Of a stretch of DNA of 64,000 bases, positions 44,170-56,740 are shown in pieces. How positions within the stretch are numbered: position 1 is the first letter of the stretch; the number at the start of each line of letters is the position of its first letter. This DNA comes from Hevea brasiliensis (Eukaryota; Streptophyta; Magnoliopsida; Malpighiales; Euphorbiaceae), in NCBI RefSeq assembly GCF_030052815.1, contig NC_079503.1, positions 59,748,735 to 59,812,734 of the forward strand, given 5' to 3'. The position numbers and the translations under genes were made by a program. The notes under the pieces were generated by a model. That model was not told the origin of the DNA, ran no database searches, and saw only the letters and a list, made by a program, of their open reading frames with translations.

Positions 44170-47100
44170 TGTGACACCCCTTTTCCCGTGTACAGTATAC
44201 CCGAGTGAGCAATGTCACACGGTGTACCGGCACACTCTAATATACCGTAATTAATTTTTATCATGCTTTTGAAAATAACTTGTGAAATATAATGTATTTG
44301 AGCCATTTATCGAAATTATAATTTATTTGAGGTTCCGAAAATTTTAAAGAAAATCTGGCAGAGTACCGGCTAAAAATGGATAAAACAGTTCTTCGGAACC
44401 TGTGAAAAACACTTCCAATGACCATATTCAATCATCTCAAACTCCAATATCATCACAAACTCAATATTTTTCAACATCATGTTCTCAATCATCATTTCTC
44501 AGGGTACTCATATATAAACAACAAATAAATACTCAAATTACTTCCATACATAACCATAAATCTTCATTATTTACATGAACCTCAAAATACATTACATAAG
44601 TTCATTTACATATGAGAAAATAGAAATTTAGTTACAAAATACCAAAATGACACCTAGTGTCCTACCAATGCATTGCAGAAGTTGAGGTGACACGGACACT
44701 GTGCAGAACTGCAGGATCGACTCACCCAGTCTGCGGTCTATTGGGCTCATGATCTGTATCTCCAGAACCTACGCGTGGCAAAAGCAACGCGCTAAGCAAT
44801 AATGCTTAGTGGTGCAATAATAAAATAAAAGAAATAGCAAGAAAATAAATATGTAGTGAATGTATATGTTTTATTCGTTTTGAACTTGTACATCATTAAC
44901 TTTGTCCACTTTCATTCATTTGGTTGCCCAAGTAACCTACACTAGACGACTGGACTGGATAAACGGGTAAACTGGCACTGGGTATCAAGTACCTCGGGCC
45001 GTCACACCATCGGTCACATATGCATCTCCCGGTGTGCAACAGAAGAGCTAGCAAGCTGTAAATAATATCAGGCACAAGGCCAAATCTCAATGCAAGGTCA
45101 GAATGGCTAAAGCCATAAAATCACAGAATGGCATATTGCCATGTGCAGTACTGCTAACTGAACCCTATTGCCATGCCAAACTATCCAAACCAATCTTGTT
45201 AGGTATACTAGGGCATTTGATACTTTTGAATTCTTCAATTTTTGAATTTCAAGTTTTGGTGTCACTATTCACCTCATTGGTCAACAAAAATGTTGACTTT
45301 TGGATAGAAAATAGGTACATTAGTTTTAACACTCCCAATGTACCACATTTTATATTTAAAACTTGTTGGAATTGAGCACCCATAACATTTCTAAACTTAA
45401 AACCAAGAGGGCAGAATTTTCAGTTTTTGAAGCCTAATTTTACTGTTCTATTAAGCACTGTTGCAGTGGGAATTTGAGGAAATGGTAAACATGAAAGTTG
45501 TCCCTTATTTTGTCTAGTTGAATTTCGTTTTTTGAATCACTCCATTTGGAGTCTTGTAGCTCTAGATATGGTCCAAAAACCACAGCTGGCCGGATTGGAA
45601 AAACTGCAGAATTACCAAATCTATAGTACCATGAGCAGTGACTGTTACTGCCATTTTGGTTAGGTTCTGGTCATAATTTAGGGTAGGTTTCTTCATGAAA
45701 GTTGTTTTTCTATGTCTTAACTTGTTGCTGTAAAAATTTCAGGTCAATTGACCATTTCTACAGTGAGTTATGGCCAAATGAACAGTTACACTGTTCATTT
45801 GGTCATTCTGCAGAATTGGCTTGCAGGGTACCTGGATTGGGGCCAACTTTTGGTCCTCTTGCTTTGGTCTTTTGGGAATGGTTTCTTCAGAAAAAATGTG
45901 CCATTATAAGTCTAGTTTCATGTCCAATTGGCCAAACACAATTTGGACTAACACAGCCAAAGATATGGCAGTCCAAGTGGACTGAATCACACCACCACTT
46001 TGCACTCACTGGGCAGCATACTCATTCACTTTGCCATGCAATATTTCAGTCCTATTTATGGTCAACTTACCTCAAATGGTCACTAATTGACCATTAGAAT
46101 GTTCTTTAACCATTTCATAAGCCAAGTCCACATTTTACTCCCAAAACCCTAGTTCAAATTCATGGTTTACACAATTTACTTTAGTTAGCTACTAATTCAT
46201 TATTCTTATGTTTAAAAACTTCAAATATGATTTCTAGTTCACTCCAAGTTCATCAAAAATACTCATTCCTATTCCTTCAATAGGGCTGCCGAAATCCATA
46301 ATGTGTATGCACATAATTTTTGTTCATTTAAGTTATAAATTCTTACTCAATTCAAGTTACTAACATGGAAATAAAGAGCTTAAGTATGTATGTGCACTAA
46401 CCTCTTTGTTCAACTTATTGAACTTGTGAAAACTCTTAAATTTCTCCTCTTTGTGGCTGCCTATAGCTTCCTTAGGGTGTGTGGATTAATTTTAGTGAAG
46501 GTGACTTAGGGTTTTGGGGTGAGTTTAGGGAGATTTTCAAGCTTGAATATGGAAGAAAATGAGGGCTCCCATGGCTATGGTGGTGCGGCAGAATTTGGGA
46601 AGAAGATGGCTGTTTACTTTTTTGTTTTCTTTAGTCTTTATTTATCTCTTCTATTAATTAGTTAATTGGTTGTTTAAATACAATTGGTGGGGACTTGTAA
46701 ATGACATCACATTATGTCATAAATGAGCCTTTTTTTTTATTTTTTTTCTTTTCATCACTACTCAATTTCAATTTAATTTTTAGTAATGTTTATTCATATT
46801 TTATGTCATAATAATTATTTTCTCAACTGGACAAGTCGGCCAAAAATCACCTCTGAAGGCGAAATGACCAAAATGCCCTCCATTTGGCTTTACGGGTCAA
46901 AATTGTCTGTACTGATTGAAAAATTTTTCTAAATATTTTCTTGGCATTATAATGCCATAGGAACCTCAATGACCCTTCTCTGGAGTCCCAAAAATTATTT
47001 TATGAATTTTTACCCGGGTCTAGGGCTCCTAGTTACGAGAATCACAACTTCCCTCTGGGTTACCCATCGCTTGGGCACCGGCTCATTTAACTTGGTTGTA

Positions 47101-47263
47101 TTTTATTTCTAAAATTTTTGCTAAATTTTTCTTATTAATATTTGAGTTAATTATGGTTCCTCACTTTAGTTTAAATATTTTTTTCCGGACGTTCTAGCTG
47201 TCCGGACCGACACTGGCCACGAGCAATGAGAATGTACGGAGTTGCTACCGGGAGGGTGTTACA
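44170..47263 (-). repeat. Tekay-B 3' LTR, 3.1 kb
   Basis: It begins TGTGACACCCC and ends GGGTGTTACA on the + strand. The first 940 bp repeat at 52067-53004, with about 20 differences and one divergent patch near 45013-45065. It contains a hairpin at 45774-45802 that also occurs in Tekay-C LTRs. This LTR family differs from that of Tekay-A and Tekay-C. Confidence 0.9.
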
Positions 47264-47279
47264 ACTCTTCCCCTCTAAT
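47264..47279 (-). other. Tekay-B polypurine tract
   Basis: The minus strand reads TTAGAGGGGAAGAGT directly before the 3' LTR. Confidence 0.75.
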
Positions 47280-48419
47280 TTAAATTTCGTCCTCGAAATT
47301 TACCTGATGCAAACAGTTGAGGGAACTGTTGCCTCATCGTCTCTTCACTTTCCCAAGTTGCCTCCTCGGTGTTGTGGTGCCTCCAAAGCACTTTCACCAG
47401 TGGAATCTGCTTATTTCTCAACTCTTTCACTTCCCGAGCCAGAATCCGTATAGGTTCTTCTTCATATGTCAAATCCGGCTGTATTTCAATTTCTTCCCTG
47501 GCGATGACGTGTGAAGGATCTGAGCGGTATCTTCTGAGCATAGATACATGAAACACATTGTGGATCTTGTCCAGCTCTGGAGGTAAAGCTAGCCTATAGG
47601 CCACTGGACCCACACGTTCAATGATTTCATATGGGCCAATGAACCTAGGGCTCAACTTACCTTTTCTTCCAAACCTCAGTACTTTCTTCCACGGTGACAC
47701 CTTGAGGAACACTTTGTCGCAAACCGCATATTCCATTTCTTTTCTCTTCAGGTCGGCATAAGATTTCTGCATGCGAGGCAACCTTCGATTGGCTTTGATT
47801 AGTTTTACTTTCTCCTCGATCTGTTTTACTGTGTCCGCCCCACCAGTTTGTCTTCGCCCAATTCATTCCAGCACACTGGAGTTCTACATTTTCTCCCATA
47901 CAGTGCTTCATATGGGGCCATTTGGATGCTAGCTTGGTAGCTATTGTTGTATGCAAATTCTGCCAGTGGGATGTATCTATCCCAACTTCCCTCAAACTCA
48001 ATGACACAACTCCTCAGCATATCCTCAAGGACTTGGATTACTCTTTCTGATTGCCCATCCGTCTGAGGATGGAAAGCTGTGCTGAAGTGGAGTTGTGTAC
48101 CCAAGGACTCATGCAACTTCTTCCAAAATCTCGATGTGAACCTTGGGTCTCGATCAGATATGATGGAAAGTGGAATTCCATGTAGTCTAACTATCTCACT
48201 AATATACAATTCTGCTAACTTCTCTAGTGAGTAGTCAGTCCTAACTGGCAGAAAGTGTGCTGACTTAGTCAATCTATCAACTATCACCCATATTGCATCA
48301 TGTTTCTTCCGGGTGAGAGGTAGACCACTTACAAAATCCATGGTGACCCGATCCCATTTCCATTCAGGTATGCGTATAGGCTGTAGCAAACCTGATGGAA
48401 CTTGATGTTCTGCCTTGAC
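47275..48419 (-). pseudogene. Tekay-B integrase with chromodomain
   Basis: The catalytic core (48389-47826) holds WDRVTMDFVSGLPLTRKKHD (first Asp), [14 protein letters not shown] (second Asp) and HPQTDGQSERVIQVLEDML (Glu), all intact. A one-base loss in a G run near 47845 shifts the frame. The second part (47781-47275) has VFLKVSPWKKVLRFGRKGKL, FIGPYEIIERVGPVAYRLAL and the C-terminal chromodomain VKVLWRHHNTEEATWESEE. Chromodomains of this class are thought to steer insertion to heterochromatin. A TAA stop at about 48420, where a Gln codon is expected, separates it from the zinc-binding region. Confidence 0.9.
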
Positions 48420-49979
48420 TTACTGACATGTCAAGCATTTAGTCACATAGTCAGCTATGTCCTTCTTCATACCAGGCCACCAATACTGAAGCTTCAGATC
48501 ATGATACATCTTTGTACTTCCTGGGTGCATAGCATATACACTAGTGTGTGCCTCTTTTAGAATACTGGCCTTTAATTCCCCATCATCTGGTACACACAGT
48601 CTTCCTTTGTAATACAGACACCCATCTGCTTTCATCCCATAGTCAGTCGCTTTTCCCTCTGAGATTTTGCTCATAATAGGCCTTAGCTTCTCATCTACCT
48701 TTTTCCCATCTAAAATTTGCTGTAGCAGGTTTGGCCTCACTTGCAACTCAGCCAAAATAGCTCCATCTCGAATCAAAGATAGACGGGCATTCAATGATCT
48801 CAAGGCTATCATGGACTTTCTGCTCAAAGCATCAGCAACTATATTTGCCTTCCCAGGATGGTAGTCAATCACACAATCATAGTCCTTGAGGAACTCAATC
48901 CATCGCCTCTGTCTAAGGTTGAGCTCCTTCTGAGTTGGCAAATATTTCAGGCTTTTGTGGTCTGTGTAAATGTAGCACTTTTCACCAGACAAGTAATGCC
49001 TCCATATCTTCAGTGCGAAGATAATTGCTGCAAGCTCTAGATCATGGGTAGGGTAGTTCTGTTCATGTGGCCTTAGCTGTCTGGAAGCATAAGCGACCAC
49101 CTTCCCCTCTTGCATCAATACACACCCTAACCCATTATGTGAGGCATCACTGTAGACCACAAAGTCCTTTCCTGACACTGGCTGTGTTAACACTGGTGCC
49201 TCTGTCAACATAGCCTTCAACTTCTCAAAAATGGTCTGACACTTGTCGTTCCAGTGAAATATGACATTCTTGTGTAACAGCTTGGTCATTGGAGCAGCTA
49301 TTAAGGAAAATCCTTTCACAAATCTTCTGTAATACCCAGCTAGCCCCAAGAAGCTTCTGACCTCAGTTGTGTTTCTGGGAGGCTTCCATTCCATCACTGC
49401 TTCTATTTTCTTGGGATCCACCCTAATCCCATCAGGTGACACTATGTGTCCAAGGAATGCAATCTCATTCAGCCAGAAGTCACACTTTGACAACTTAGCA
49501 TACAGCTTCTTTTCTCTCAGGGTTTGCAGAACAATCCTCAAATGCTCATCATGTTCTTCCCTGGTCTTGGAATACACCAAAATATCATCAATAAAGACCA
49601 CTACGAACCGATCTAGGTATGGATGGAAGATACGGTTCATAAGGTCCATGAATGCCGCTGGTGCATTTGTTAGGCCAAAGGGCATCACCAGAAACTCATA
49701 ATGCCCATACCGGGTCCTGAATGCAGTCTTGGGCACATCTACATCCTTCACCCTCAACTGATGATACCCCGATTTGAGATCAATTTTGGAAAATACTCCT
49801 GCTCCCTTCAACTGATCAAACAGATCATCAATTCTAGGCAACAGATATTTGTTCTTTACAGTCACTTTATTCAACTGCCGGTAATCAATGCAAAGCCTCA
49901 AAGTCCCATCCTTCTTTTTCACAAACAAAGACCTGAGCTCCCCATGGTGACACACTGGGGCGTATGAACCCCTTATCAA
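48420..49979 (-). pseudogene. Tekay-B reverse transcriptase, RNase H and integrase zinc domain
   Basis: A 519-codon open stretch reads in order [55 protein letters not shown], the active site [31 protein letters not shown], RNase H with [46 protein letters not shown] and [11 protein letters not shown], then [20 protein letters not shown] and KCLTCQ of the integrase zinc domain. All catalytic acids are present. The true start is upstream, in the other frame: one extra base at about 49915-49930 breaks the join with 50901-49885. Confidence 0.93.
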
Positions 49980-50901
49980 GCAACTCTTGCAACTGAGTTT
50001 TCAACTCCCTCAATTCAGTGGGTGCCATCCTATAAGGAGCAATGGAAATGGGTGTTGTACCCGGCAGTGTCTCAATAGCAAATTCGACTTCCCTTTCTGG
50101 TGGCAACCCAGGCAATTCTTCAGGAAATACCTCTAGGAAGTCTCGTACTGTGGGTATATCACTCAGGTTTGGCTTAGCCTGCCTAGTATCCACCACATGT
50201 GCTAGGTAGGCTTCACAGCCTTTTCTCATCATTCTTCTTGCAACTGTGGCTGAGATGACATTAGACAAGAAATATGTCCTTTCCCCCACAACTGTGATCT
50301 CATTACCCTCAGGAGTTTTTGAAGAAATTCTCTTCAATTTGCAATCAACTATTGCCTGATGACGTAACAACCAGTCCATTCCCAAAATCACGTCAAACTC
50401 GTGGAAGGGCAACTCAATCAGGTCTGCTAAGAATTCATACCCCTGAATCCTTAACGGGCAACCCTTATATACTTTGTTCACCACTACACTGTGGCCCAAT
50501 GGATTAGTGACTAGAATGTCTAGGTCACTCTCCCCTACTAATATCCCCTTTTCTATGGGTAGGTTGATGCAGATGTATGAATGAGTGGATCCTGGATCCA
50601 CTAATGCATGCACAGGTGTATTGTAGGGGGAGAACATACCCCTGATGACATCCGGGGCATCTTGCTCCTCCTGAGCTCTAATAGCATAAGCTCTTGCAGG
50701 TGGTCTGCTGTCAGGCCCCTCTGCTGGCTCAGATGCAGGCCTCTGTGATGGTCCCACGGCGTCAGATTTGCCAGATTTTCTACCTCTTTGCGGTGCAGGA
50801 GCAGGTCTATTTGTTTGTGTTAGAGCAGTTGTAGTAGTTCTGCGTGGACAGTTCTTCAACTGATGCTCTGTTGACCCACACCTTAAGCAGGCACCAGTCA
50901 C
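49885..50901 (-). pseudogene. Tekay-B gag end, protease and start of reverse transcriptase
   Basis: The open stretch begins with the zinc knuckle CLRCGSTEHQLKNC. It continues with a proline-rich linker (RPAPAPQRGRK), the protease active site ALVDPGSTHSYIC (Asp-Pro-Gly-Ser form usual in chromoviruses), PFHEFDVILGMDWLLRHQA, and DFLEVFPEELPGLPPEREVE with [20 protein letters not shown], which opens reverse transcriptase. A second knuckle of the form CPHCLKWHKGEC lies just upstream in the same frame, at about 50950. The frame is then lost by a one-base insertion near SVSPWGA. Confidence 0.9.
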
Positions 50902-51939
50902 TCTCCAACACTCCCCTTATGCCATTTCAAACAGTGTGGACATGCAGAAGATGCTGGGGCTGGTCCCCTGAACCCCATCCCTGGATAGCTGCCCACTGAT
51001 GGTGTGGACTGACCTCTCCTAGGGGTAAACTGTGGCCTGGGCCCCAGGATCACCACCGATCAGTGGTGACCGAACTCTGTGCAGGTGGACCCTTGAACCT
51101 CTTCCCAGATGCAGGAGATGAACTAGACTGACCCAAGCCCCTCTTCTGCTGTCTATCCCTTCTGGTCTGCTCACTGATTCTTACTTTTTCAACCTTTATT
51201 GCAGCTTCCACTAACTTGGTAAATTCTGTGATTCCCAGGGCAGTGAGCTGGATCTTTATGTTGTCATTTAGTCCCTCTTCAAATCTCTTGCACCTTTCAG
51301 CTTCATTAGGGACTATCTCCCTTCCATAGCGGCTCAATCGGACGAATTCCTTCTCATACTCAGCCACTGACAACTGTCTTTGCCTCAGATTAATAAACTC
51401 TCTTCTTCTCTCTTCCAGGTATACAGTACCCACATATTTCTTCTTAAATTCGGAGAGAAAGAAGTCCCAAGTTATAGCTTCGAAAGAAGTCCCAAGTTAT
51501 AGCTTCTGGCTGCACTTCACTGGATATCGTGTCCCACCATTCATAGGCGTCATCTTGCAATAGAGATATGGCAGCCTCTGGGTTTTGTTCAGGAGTGCAG
51601 TGGAATTGTTTTAGGACTCTGCTCGTTTCGTTTCAACCAATTTTCTACCGCAATGTAATCATCTTCTCTCTTGCCGAAGAAGTCCACTGCTCCAAATTTT
51701 CTTAGCCTTTCCAGGTGTGATTTTGGTTGTGGAGCTGGTGGTGGTGGTGGCGGTGCCGGCATTACCCTAGCCATTTGTCTGAAAAATTCGGCCATTTGCT
51801 GGAACATGGCCTGTGGAGGCTGAGCAGGCTCTGCTTGAGCTGGCAGAGCAGGTTCTCCCATACCCCCAGTCTCAGCTGCTGCAGGTGGAGCATGACTCTC
51901 CACTTCCTCCTCAACTGCCCTCTGAGATGTAGGGTCCAT
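50902..51939 (-). pseudogene. Tekay-B gag
   Basis: The start is the ATG at 51939 (MDPTSQ), 111 bases inside the primer site. The N-terminal part is acidic and proline-rich (MPAPPPPPPAPQP), followed by HLERLRKFGAVDFFGKREDD. The capsid core continues at 51433-51050 with YLEERRREFINLRQRQLSVA, EYEKEFVRLSRYGREIVPNE and RCKRFEEGLNDNIKIQL. Between the two parts lies a perfect 25-bp tandem duplication (51457-51506), which changes the frame. Another small insertion near 51045-51065 shifts the frame before the zinc knuckles. Confidence 0.87.
51457..51506 (-). repeat. 25-bp perfect tandem duplication in Tekay-B gag
   Basis: GAAAGAAGTCCCAAGTTATA and the next five bases occur twice back to back (51457-51481, 51482-51506). 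The length is not a multiple of three. Confidence 0.95.
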
Positions 51940-52049
51940 ATCCTATTCAAAATAAGAAAGACAAACAGATCTGCATTAGTGTCACCTCGACTCTTACAAA
52001 TGCAATACATGGTATGGACTCAATCTAGGCCCAGAAACGCCTAAACCGT

Positions 52050-52061
52050 GCTCTGATACCA
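52050..52061 (-). other. Tekay-B primer-binding site (initiator tRNA-Met)
   Basis: The minus strand reads TGGTATCAGAGC, five bases inside the 5' LTR. This is the usual complement of the initiator tRNA-Met 3' end in plant LTR elements. Confidence 0.9.
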
Positions 52062-52066
52062 CTAAA

Positions 52067-53004
52067 TGTGACACCCCTTTTCCCGTGTACAGTATACCCG
52101 AGTAAGCAATGTCACACGGTGTACCGGCACACTCTAATATACCTTAATTAATTTTTATCATGCTTTTGAATATAACTTGTGAAATATAATGTATTTGAGC
52201 CATTTATCGAAATTATAATTTATTTGAGGTTCCAAAAATTTTAAAGAAAATCCGGCAGAGTACCGGCTAAAAATGGAGAAAACAGTTCTTCGGAACCTGT
52301 GAAAAACACTTCCAATGACCATATTCAATCATCTCAAACTCCAATATCATCACAAACTCAATATTTTTCAACATCATGTTCTCAATCATCATTTCTCAGG
52401 GTACTCATATATAAACAACAAATAAATACTCAAATTACTTCCATACATAACCATAAATCTTCATTATTTACATGAACCTCAAAATACAATACATAAGTTC
52501 ATTTACATATGAGAAAATAGAAATTTAGTTACAAAATACCAAAATGACACCTAGTGTCCTACCAATACACTGCAGAAGTTGAGGTGACACGAACACTGTG
52601 CAAAACTGTAGGATGGACTCACCCAGTCTGCGGTCTACTGGGCTCACGATCTGTATCTCCAGAACCTACGCGTGGCAAAAGCAACGCGCTAAGCAATAAT
52701 GCTTAGTGGTGCAATAATAAAATAAAAGAAATAGCAAGAAAATAAATATGTAGTGAATGTATATGTTTTATTCGTTTTGAATTTGTACATCATTAACTTT
52801 GTCCACTTTCATTCATTTGGTTGCCCAAGTAACCTACAATAGACGACTAGACTGGATAAACGGGTAAACTGGCACTGGGTATCAAGTACCTCGGGCCGTC
52901 ACACCATCGGTCACATATGCATCTCCCAGGCAAATGTAATACTAACAAGTCAGAATAATATCAGGCACAAGGCCAAATCTCAATGCAAGGTCAGAATGGC
53001 TAAA
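52067..53004 (-). repeat. Tekay-B 5' LTR, first part up to the Tekay-C insertion
   Basis: It matches 44170-45109 of the 3' LTR and breaks off after GGCTAAA, exactly where the 3' LTR continues with GCCATAAAATC. Confidence 0.92.
53000..53004. other. Presumed target-site duplication of Tekay-C, left copy
   Basis: CTAAA abuts the LTR terminus TGTCACACC. The partner is beyond the window. Confidence 0.55.
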
Positions 53005-55189
53005 TGTCACACCTTACCCCTCTGTAAGGCATAACATGATCCCGTAGAATACCTAATGAACTACCGAACTTCACCTACCGATAACTCATTAAGTACCCTA
53101 CAAGGGATTTTAAAACAATTTTCTTATCTTTGACAAGTGGTGAGCATTTCAAATAAGTATTTAAAACATTTAGTTGAAATTAAAACTAATTAATATTTTT
53201 GGCCATTTTAGTTTTCCGCAAATTTTATAAAAATTTTGACAGAGTTTCCTCTGTATTTTGAGAAAACCATTCTTCAAATACCTGAAATAAAAGCACTTCC
53301 AATAATTATCTAACCATTGCTTCAAACTCATACTCAATCTCAACCAATTTCTCAAAATTCACAAGTTCAAAAATTCTCAAAATACTGTCCATCAATATCA
53401 TTTATTCATATTCCATTCAAGATAAACAATTTATATATTCATCATACTAAAATTTACATTCAAAAAGTCCAAATTAAAATTTATTACAACTTTTATACAA
53501 ACTTTGTACAAGCTGCTCAAGACCCATGTACATGTCCATACATTTATGTGCAATATATACATCAAAAGAAATATTTACAGTTAGGGTATAAATTATACCC
53601 AAGACTTCAAGTCAAGACTTCACACACACACCTCAACTCACGCTGCTCCTCTAATCTCTGATCTGCGACAAAGAATAAAGCTATCACGAGTACTAAGACT
53701 CGATGGTGCACAATATACTAAAATAATCTTTATGCAAAACTTAAAGCACATTCATTCAAAATTTGACTAAACATGAAAATTAAATACAATCATGCATTGT
53801 AAGATTTTACATGTAAACCAAGTTTATTTCAAAGTATCAAAACACATTTCATAAAACCCACGCTTAGATCACGCCATTCAAACAAATAGAATCTCAATAG
53901 CCGAGGCTAAAGAGAAATCACATGAATCTCAATAGCCAGAGGCTGAAGAGAAATCATATCACAAGGCTAGCTAGCTCAAATATATGGATATCCATTCACA
54001 TCCTCTTCTCTGGCACACCTCAACACTTCTCCGGAGAAGGAATCAAAATTGAATTAATTACCCCCACTAGTCGTGCTAGTGAGGTGTTCAAATATATGGT
54101 CATGATATCGTGGTTTTAAAACTTATCTTAACAATTTGCTAAACATTGTCATTTCAAATATACACAATAAATTTCACAATTTGAATCAAAACATCATAAG
54201 TAAGGTCACAATACTTTCAAAGAATTCAAAGCAACAATAAAATGCATATTTCATTCATTTAATCAATGAATTTTTTAAAGCATAGTAATATTGTGCACAA
54301 ACCTCAAACGAGTCGCCCTTAGCCTCGACTCGGTTCTTCGGGTTCCTTCCCGATATTCTTTTCAACTGAAACACACAATTTTACAATGTTTCAGTACTAA
54401 AACTTAAAATAAATCCAAAATAAACTTAACTTCACATTTACCTAGCTCTAACGTGTTAAATTCGACGTTCTCAAAATTTTGTGTTTCGGGTTACTATTCA
54501 CTACACTATTCAAGTCAAATTATTGACTTTCTAAAGCTTAATAGGTATGGGAACTCCAACTTCACCCACATACCACATTTTGGTCACCAAACTTGTTGGT
54601 TTTGGTCATTTGTTTAAAGCTTAGGTCATTTTGGCAAAATTGCCAATTTTCGCTTTGGTTCTCCGGTTGCACTATTCCATTGGTCGATCTACTGTTGGAA
54701 TTTGACAAAACTTCCTTCATAGAAAATGTTCCTTATTGTCTTAAGTGTATTCTCATTTTTGGATCACCTCAATCGGAGTTTTGTAGCTCAAGTTATGGCC
54801 AAAATAAGTTTACTGTTCACGTGCACTGTTCATACTGCAATTTAGGTGCTGGCAGATTTTTGGTCCAACTTTGGTCAATTGTTTGATCAAGTTAAGTTCA
54901 TAATTTGGTCTCACTTTCTTCATATGAAATGTTGTACTATGTCTTAGGTTTCCATCGGTTCAAGAATCGCCTAAATCCGAGTTTTCTAGAGAGAGTTATA
55001 GCTATCCAAACATTGCTGCTCAACTAAAAATCTGCAGAATTTCAGTACAGAAATTTTAACTTTGCTCAATGATTTGAATGAGTTAATAGCCTAATTTGGG
55101 TTGGTGTTCTTCATGAAAGTTTTAGGTCTATATCATATCTAATTGCTGGTAAAATTTCAGGTCAATTTGATCTACCTAGCTCGAGTTAT

Positions 55190-55220
55190 GACCAAATGAA
55201 CAGTTACTGTTCATTTGGTC
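55190..55220. other. Perfect 15-bp inverted repeat (hairpin) in Tekay-C LTR
   Basis: GACCAAATGAACAGT, one T, then ACTGTTCATTTGGTC. The same sequence lies in the other LTR at about 63638-63668, and a 13-bp-arm version with loop TAC in Tekay-B at 45774-45802. Confidence 0.9.
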
Positions 55221-55403
55221 AGTTTAGTGCAGTGGCAGCCTGCTATCAACTCACTTTGGTCAATTGTTTCACCAAGTTTTGGTCAGTTTTTGGCAATGGT
55301 TCCTTAATGAAAATTGTGCTCTTTTATGTCTATTTTCATCTCCAATTGGTGGCATATCAATTGGACTTGTAAAATTTGAGTTTTGATCCTTCAAAGTGGG
55401 TTT

Positions 55404-55427
55404 GGTCATGCTGCCAGCAGCATGACC
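55404..55427. other. Second inverted repeat in Tekay-C LTR
   Basis: GGTCATGCTG, then CCAG, then CAGCATGACC gives 10-bp arms. It is kept in the 5' LTR near 63850-63873. Confidence 0.85.
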
Positions 55428-56728
55428 ATTGACCTACGAATTTGATTTTTATTCCAACAATTCCCACACAAATTATTTGGTCATAATTGACCATTATTTC
55501 ATTTCACAATAGGTTAAACATGCTATTTATGCATTTCTCCAAAATTTTGCCTCAAAACCCTAACATTCAAACCCTAGCTCTTCCCTCTCATGCATTAAAT
55601 CACAACTAGTGCACTTAACCTTAACCATTCACTAATCAAAGCTTTTAAACTTATTATAATGCATCAAATTCATGTAAATCATACTCCTCTCAAGCTGCCC
55701 AAATTTCAGTTTGGTCCTTCTCCCATGTTTTTATTTCATTTCATAACTTCTAAGCTCACTTCCAACCCTCACATATGCATTTGAATGGATAAATGAAGGG
55801 TTTAACATACTAACCTTGTGTGCAGAATTTTCTTCTCACTTTTCTTCAAATATTTCTTCTTTCTTTTCCTTGAATCTTCTTTCCTAGTTGCCCAAACAAA
55901 GTCTAGTTATGGTAGGACAATTTTCTATGGTTGGATTTTGGTTCTTCAAGCTCAAAAATGAGCTTTAATGGTGGTTTAAGTGGTTTAAGTGAGGGAGAGG
56001 GTGAGGGAGAGAGTGAGTGACGTTTTTGGAGAAGAAGAAGACTTGTGTTTTATTTTTTTTTTCTTTTCTTTTTCTTTTATAAATTTTGGCTTATGGAAGA
56101 CCATAAAAATCTAATTTAATAATTCAATTAATTAATTTTTTTTATGGCATCATGCATGAGGTCATGCATGATGTCATCACCTTTTTCATTTTCCTCTCTC
56201 TTTTTTTTTTTATATTTTTCTATTAGTTCTTTAATTTAATTATCGATTCCAAAATTTTCTTTTCTCCGATTTTATTTGACAGTTAGGTCAGGAGTCAGCT
56301 CTCGGGGTCAATTGACCAAATTGCCCCTCGCCGGTTCATCCCGGTTTGCAAATAATCTAATATTTCTTCCGGCTCCCTGACCTAATTATTTGACTGGCTT
56401 AACAGTTCTTTTTCATGATTTTCTCTTTTCCACTGTGTCCATAAGGGTCCTAAGGACCGCAGCGTCACTTTTTACGGTTCGAAATTTGAGTTTAAAACGA
56501 CTTCGCAGTCGTTCCCGAGGAGGTCACTCATCGCTGTGACTCTCTACTGCTTAACCTCTTATGTTCTGCTTTTTCTTATTTGTAGTTAACTAATTAAACA
56601 TTACTAATTATTTGTGTTTATGGCTTCTCATGTTGTCTTAAGTGTGGCTCTAATCTCTTTATTTGTCCGGACCGACACCGGTCACCGAATGTTGAAATAT
56701 ACTGTGCTATACCAATAGGGGTGTTACA

Positions 56729-56740
56729 ATTCTCCCCTTA
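56729..56740 (-). other. Tekay-C polypurine tract
   Basis: The minus strand reads TAAGGGGAGAAT directly before the 3' LTR. Confidence 0.75.

Larger units (their letters stand above)
53005..56728 (-). repeat. Tekay-C 3' LTR, 3.7 kb
   Basis: It begins TGTCACACCTTACCCCTC and ends GGGTGTTACA on the + strand. It contains a perfect hairpin at 55190-55220 and a second at 55404-55427. The first 2.5 kb are repeated at 61486-64000. Confidence 0.9.
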
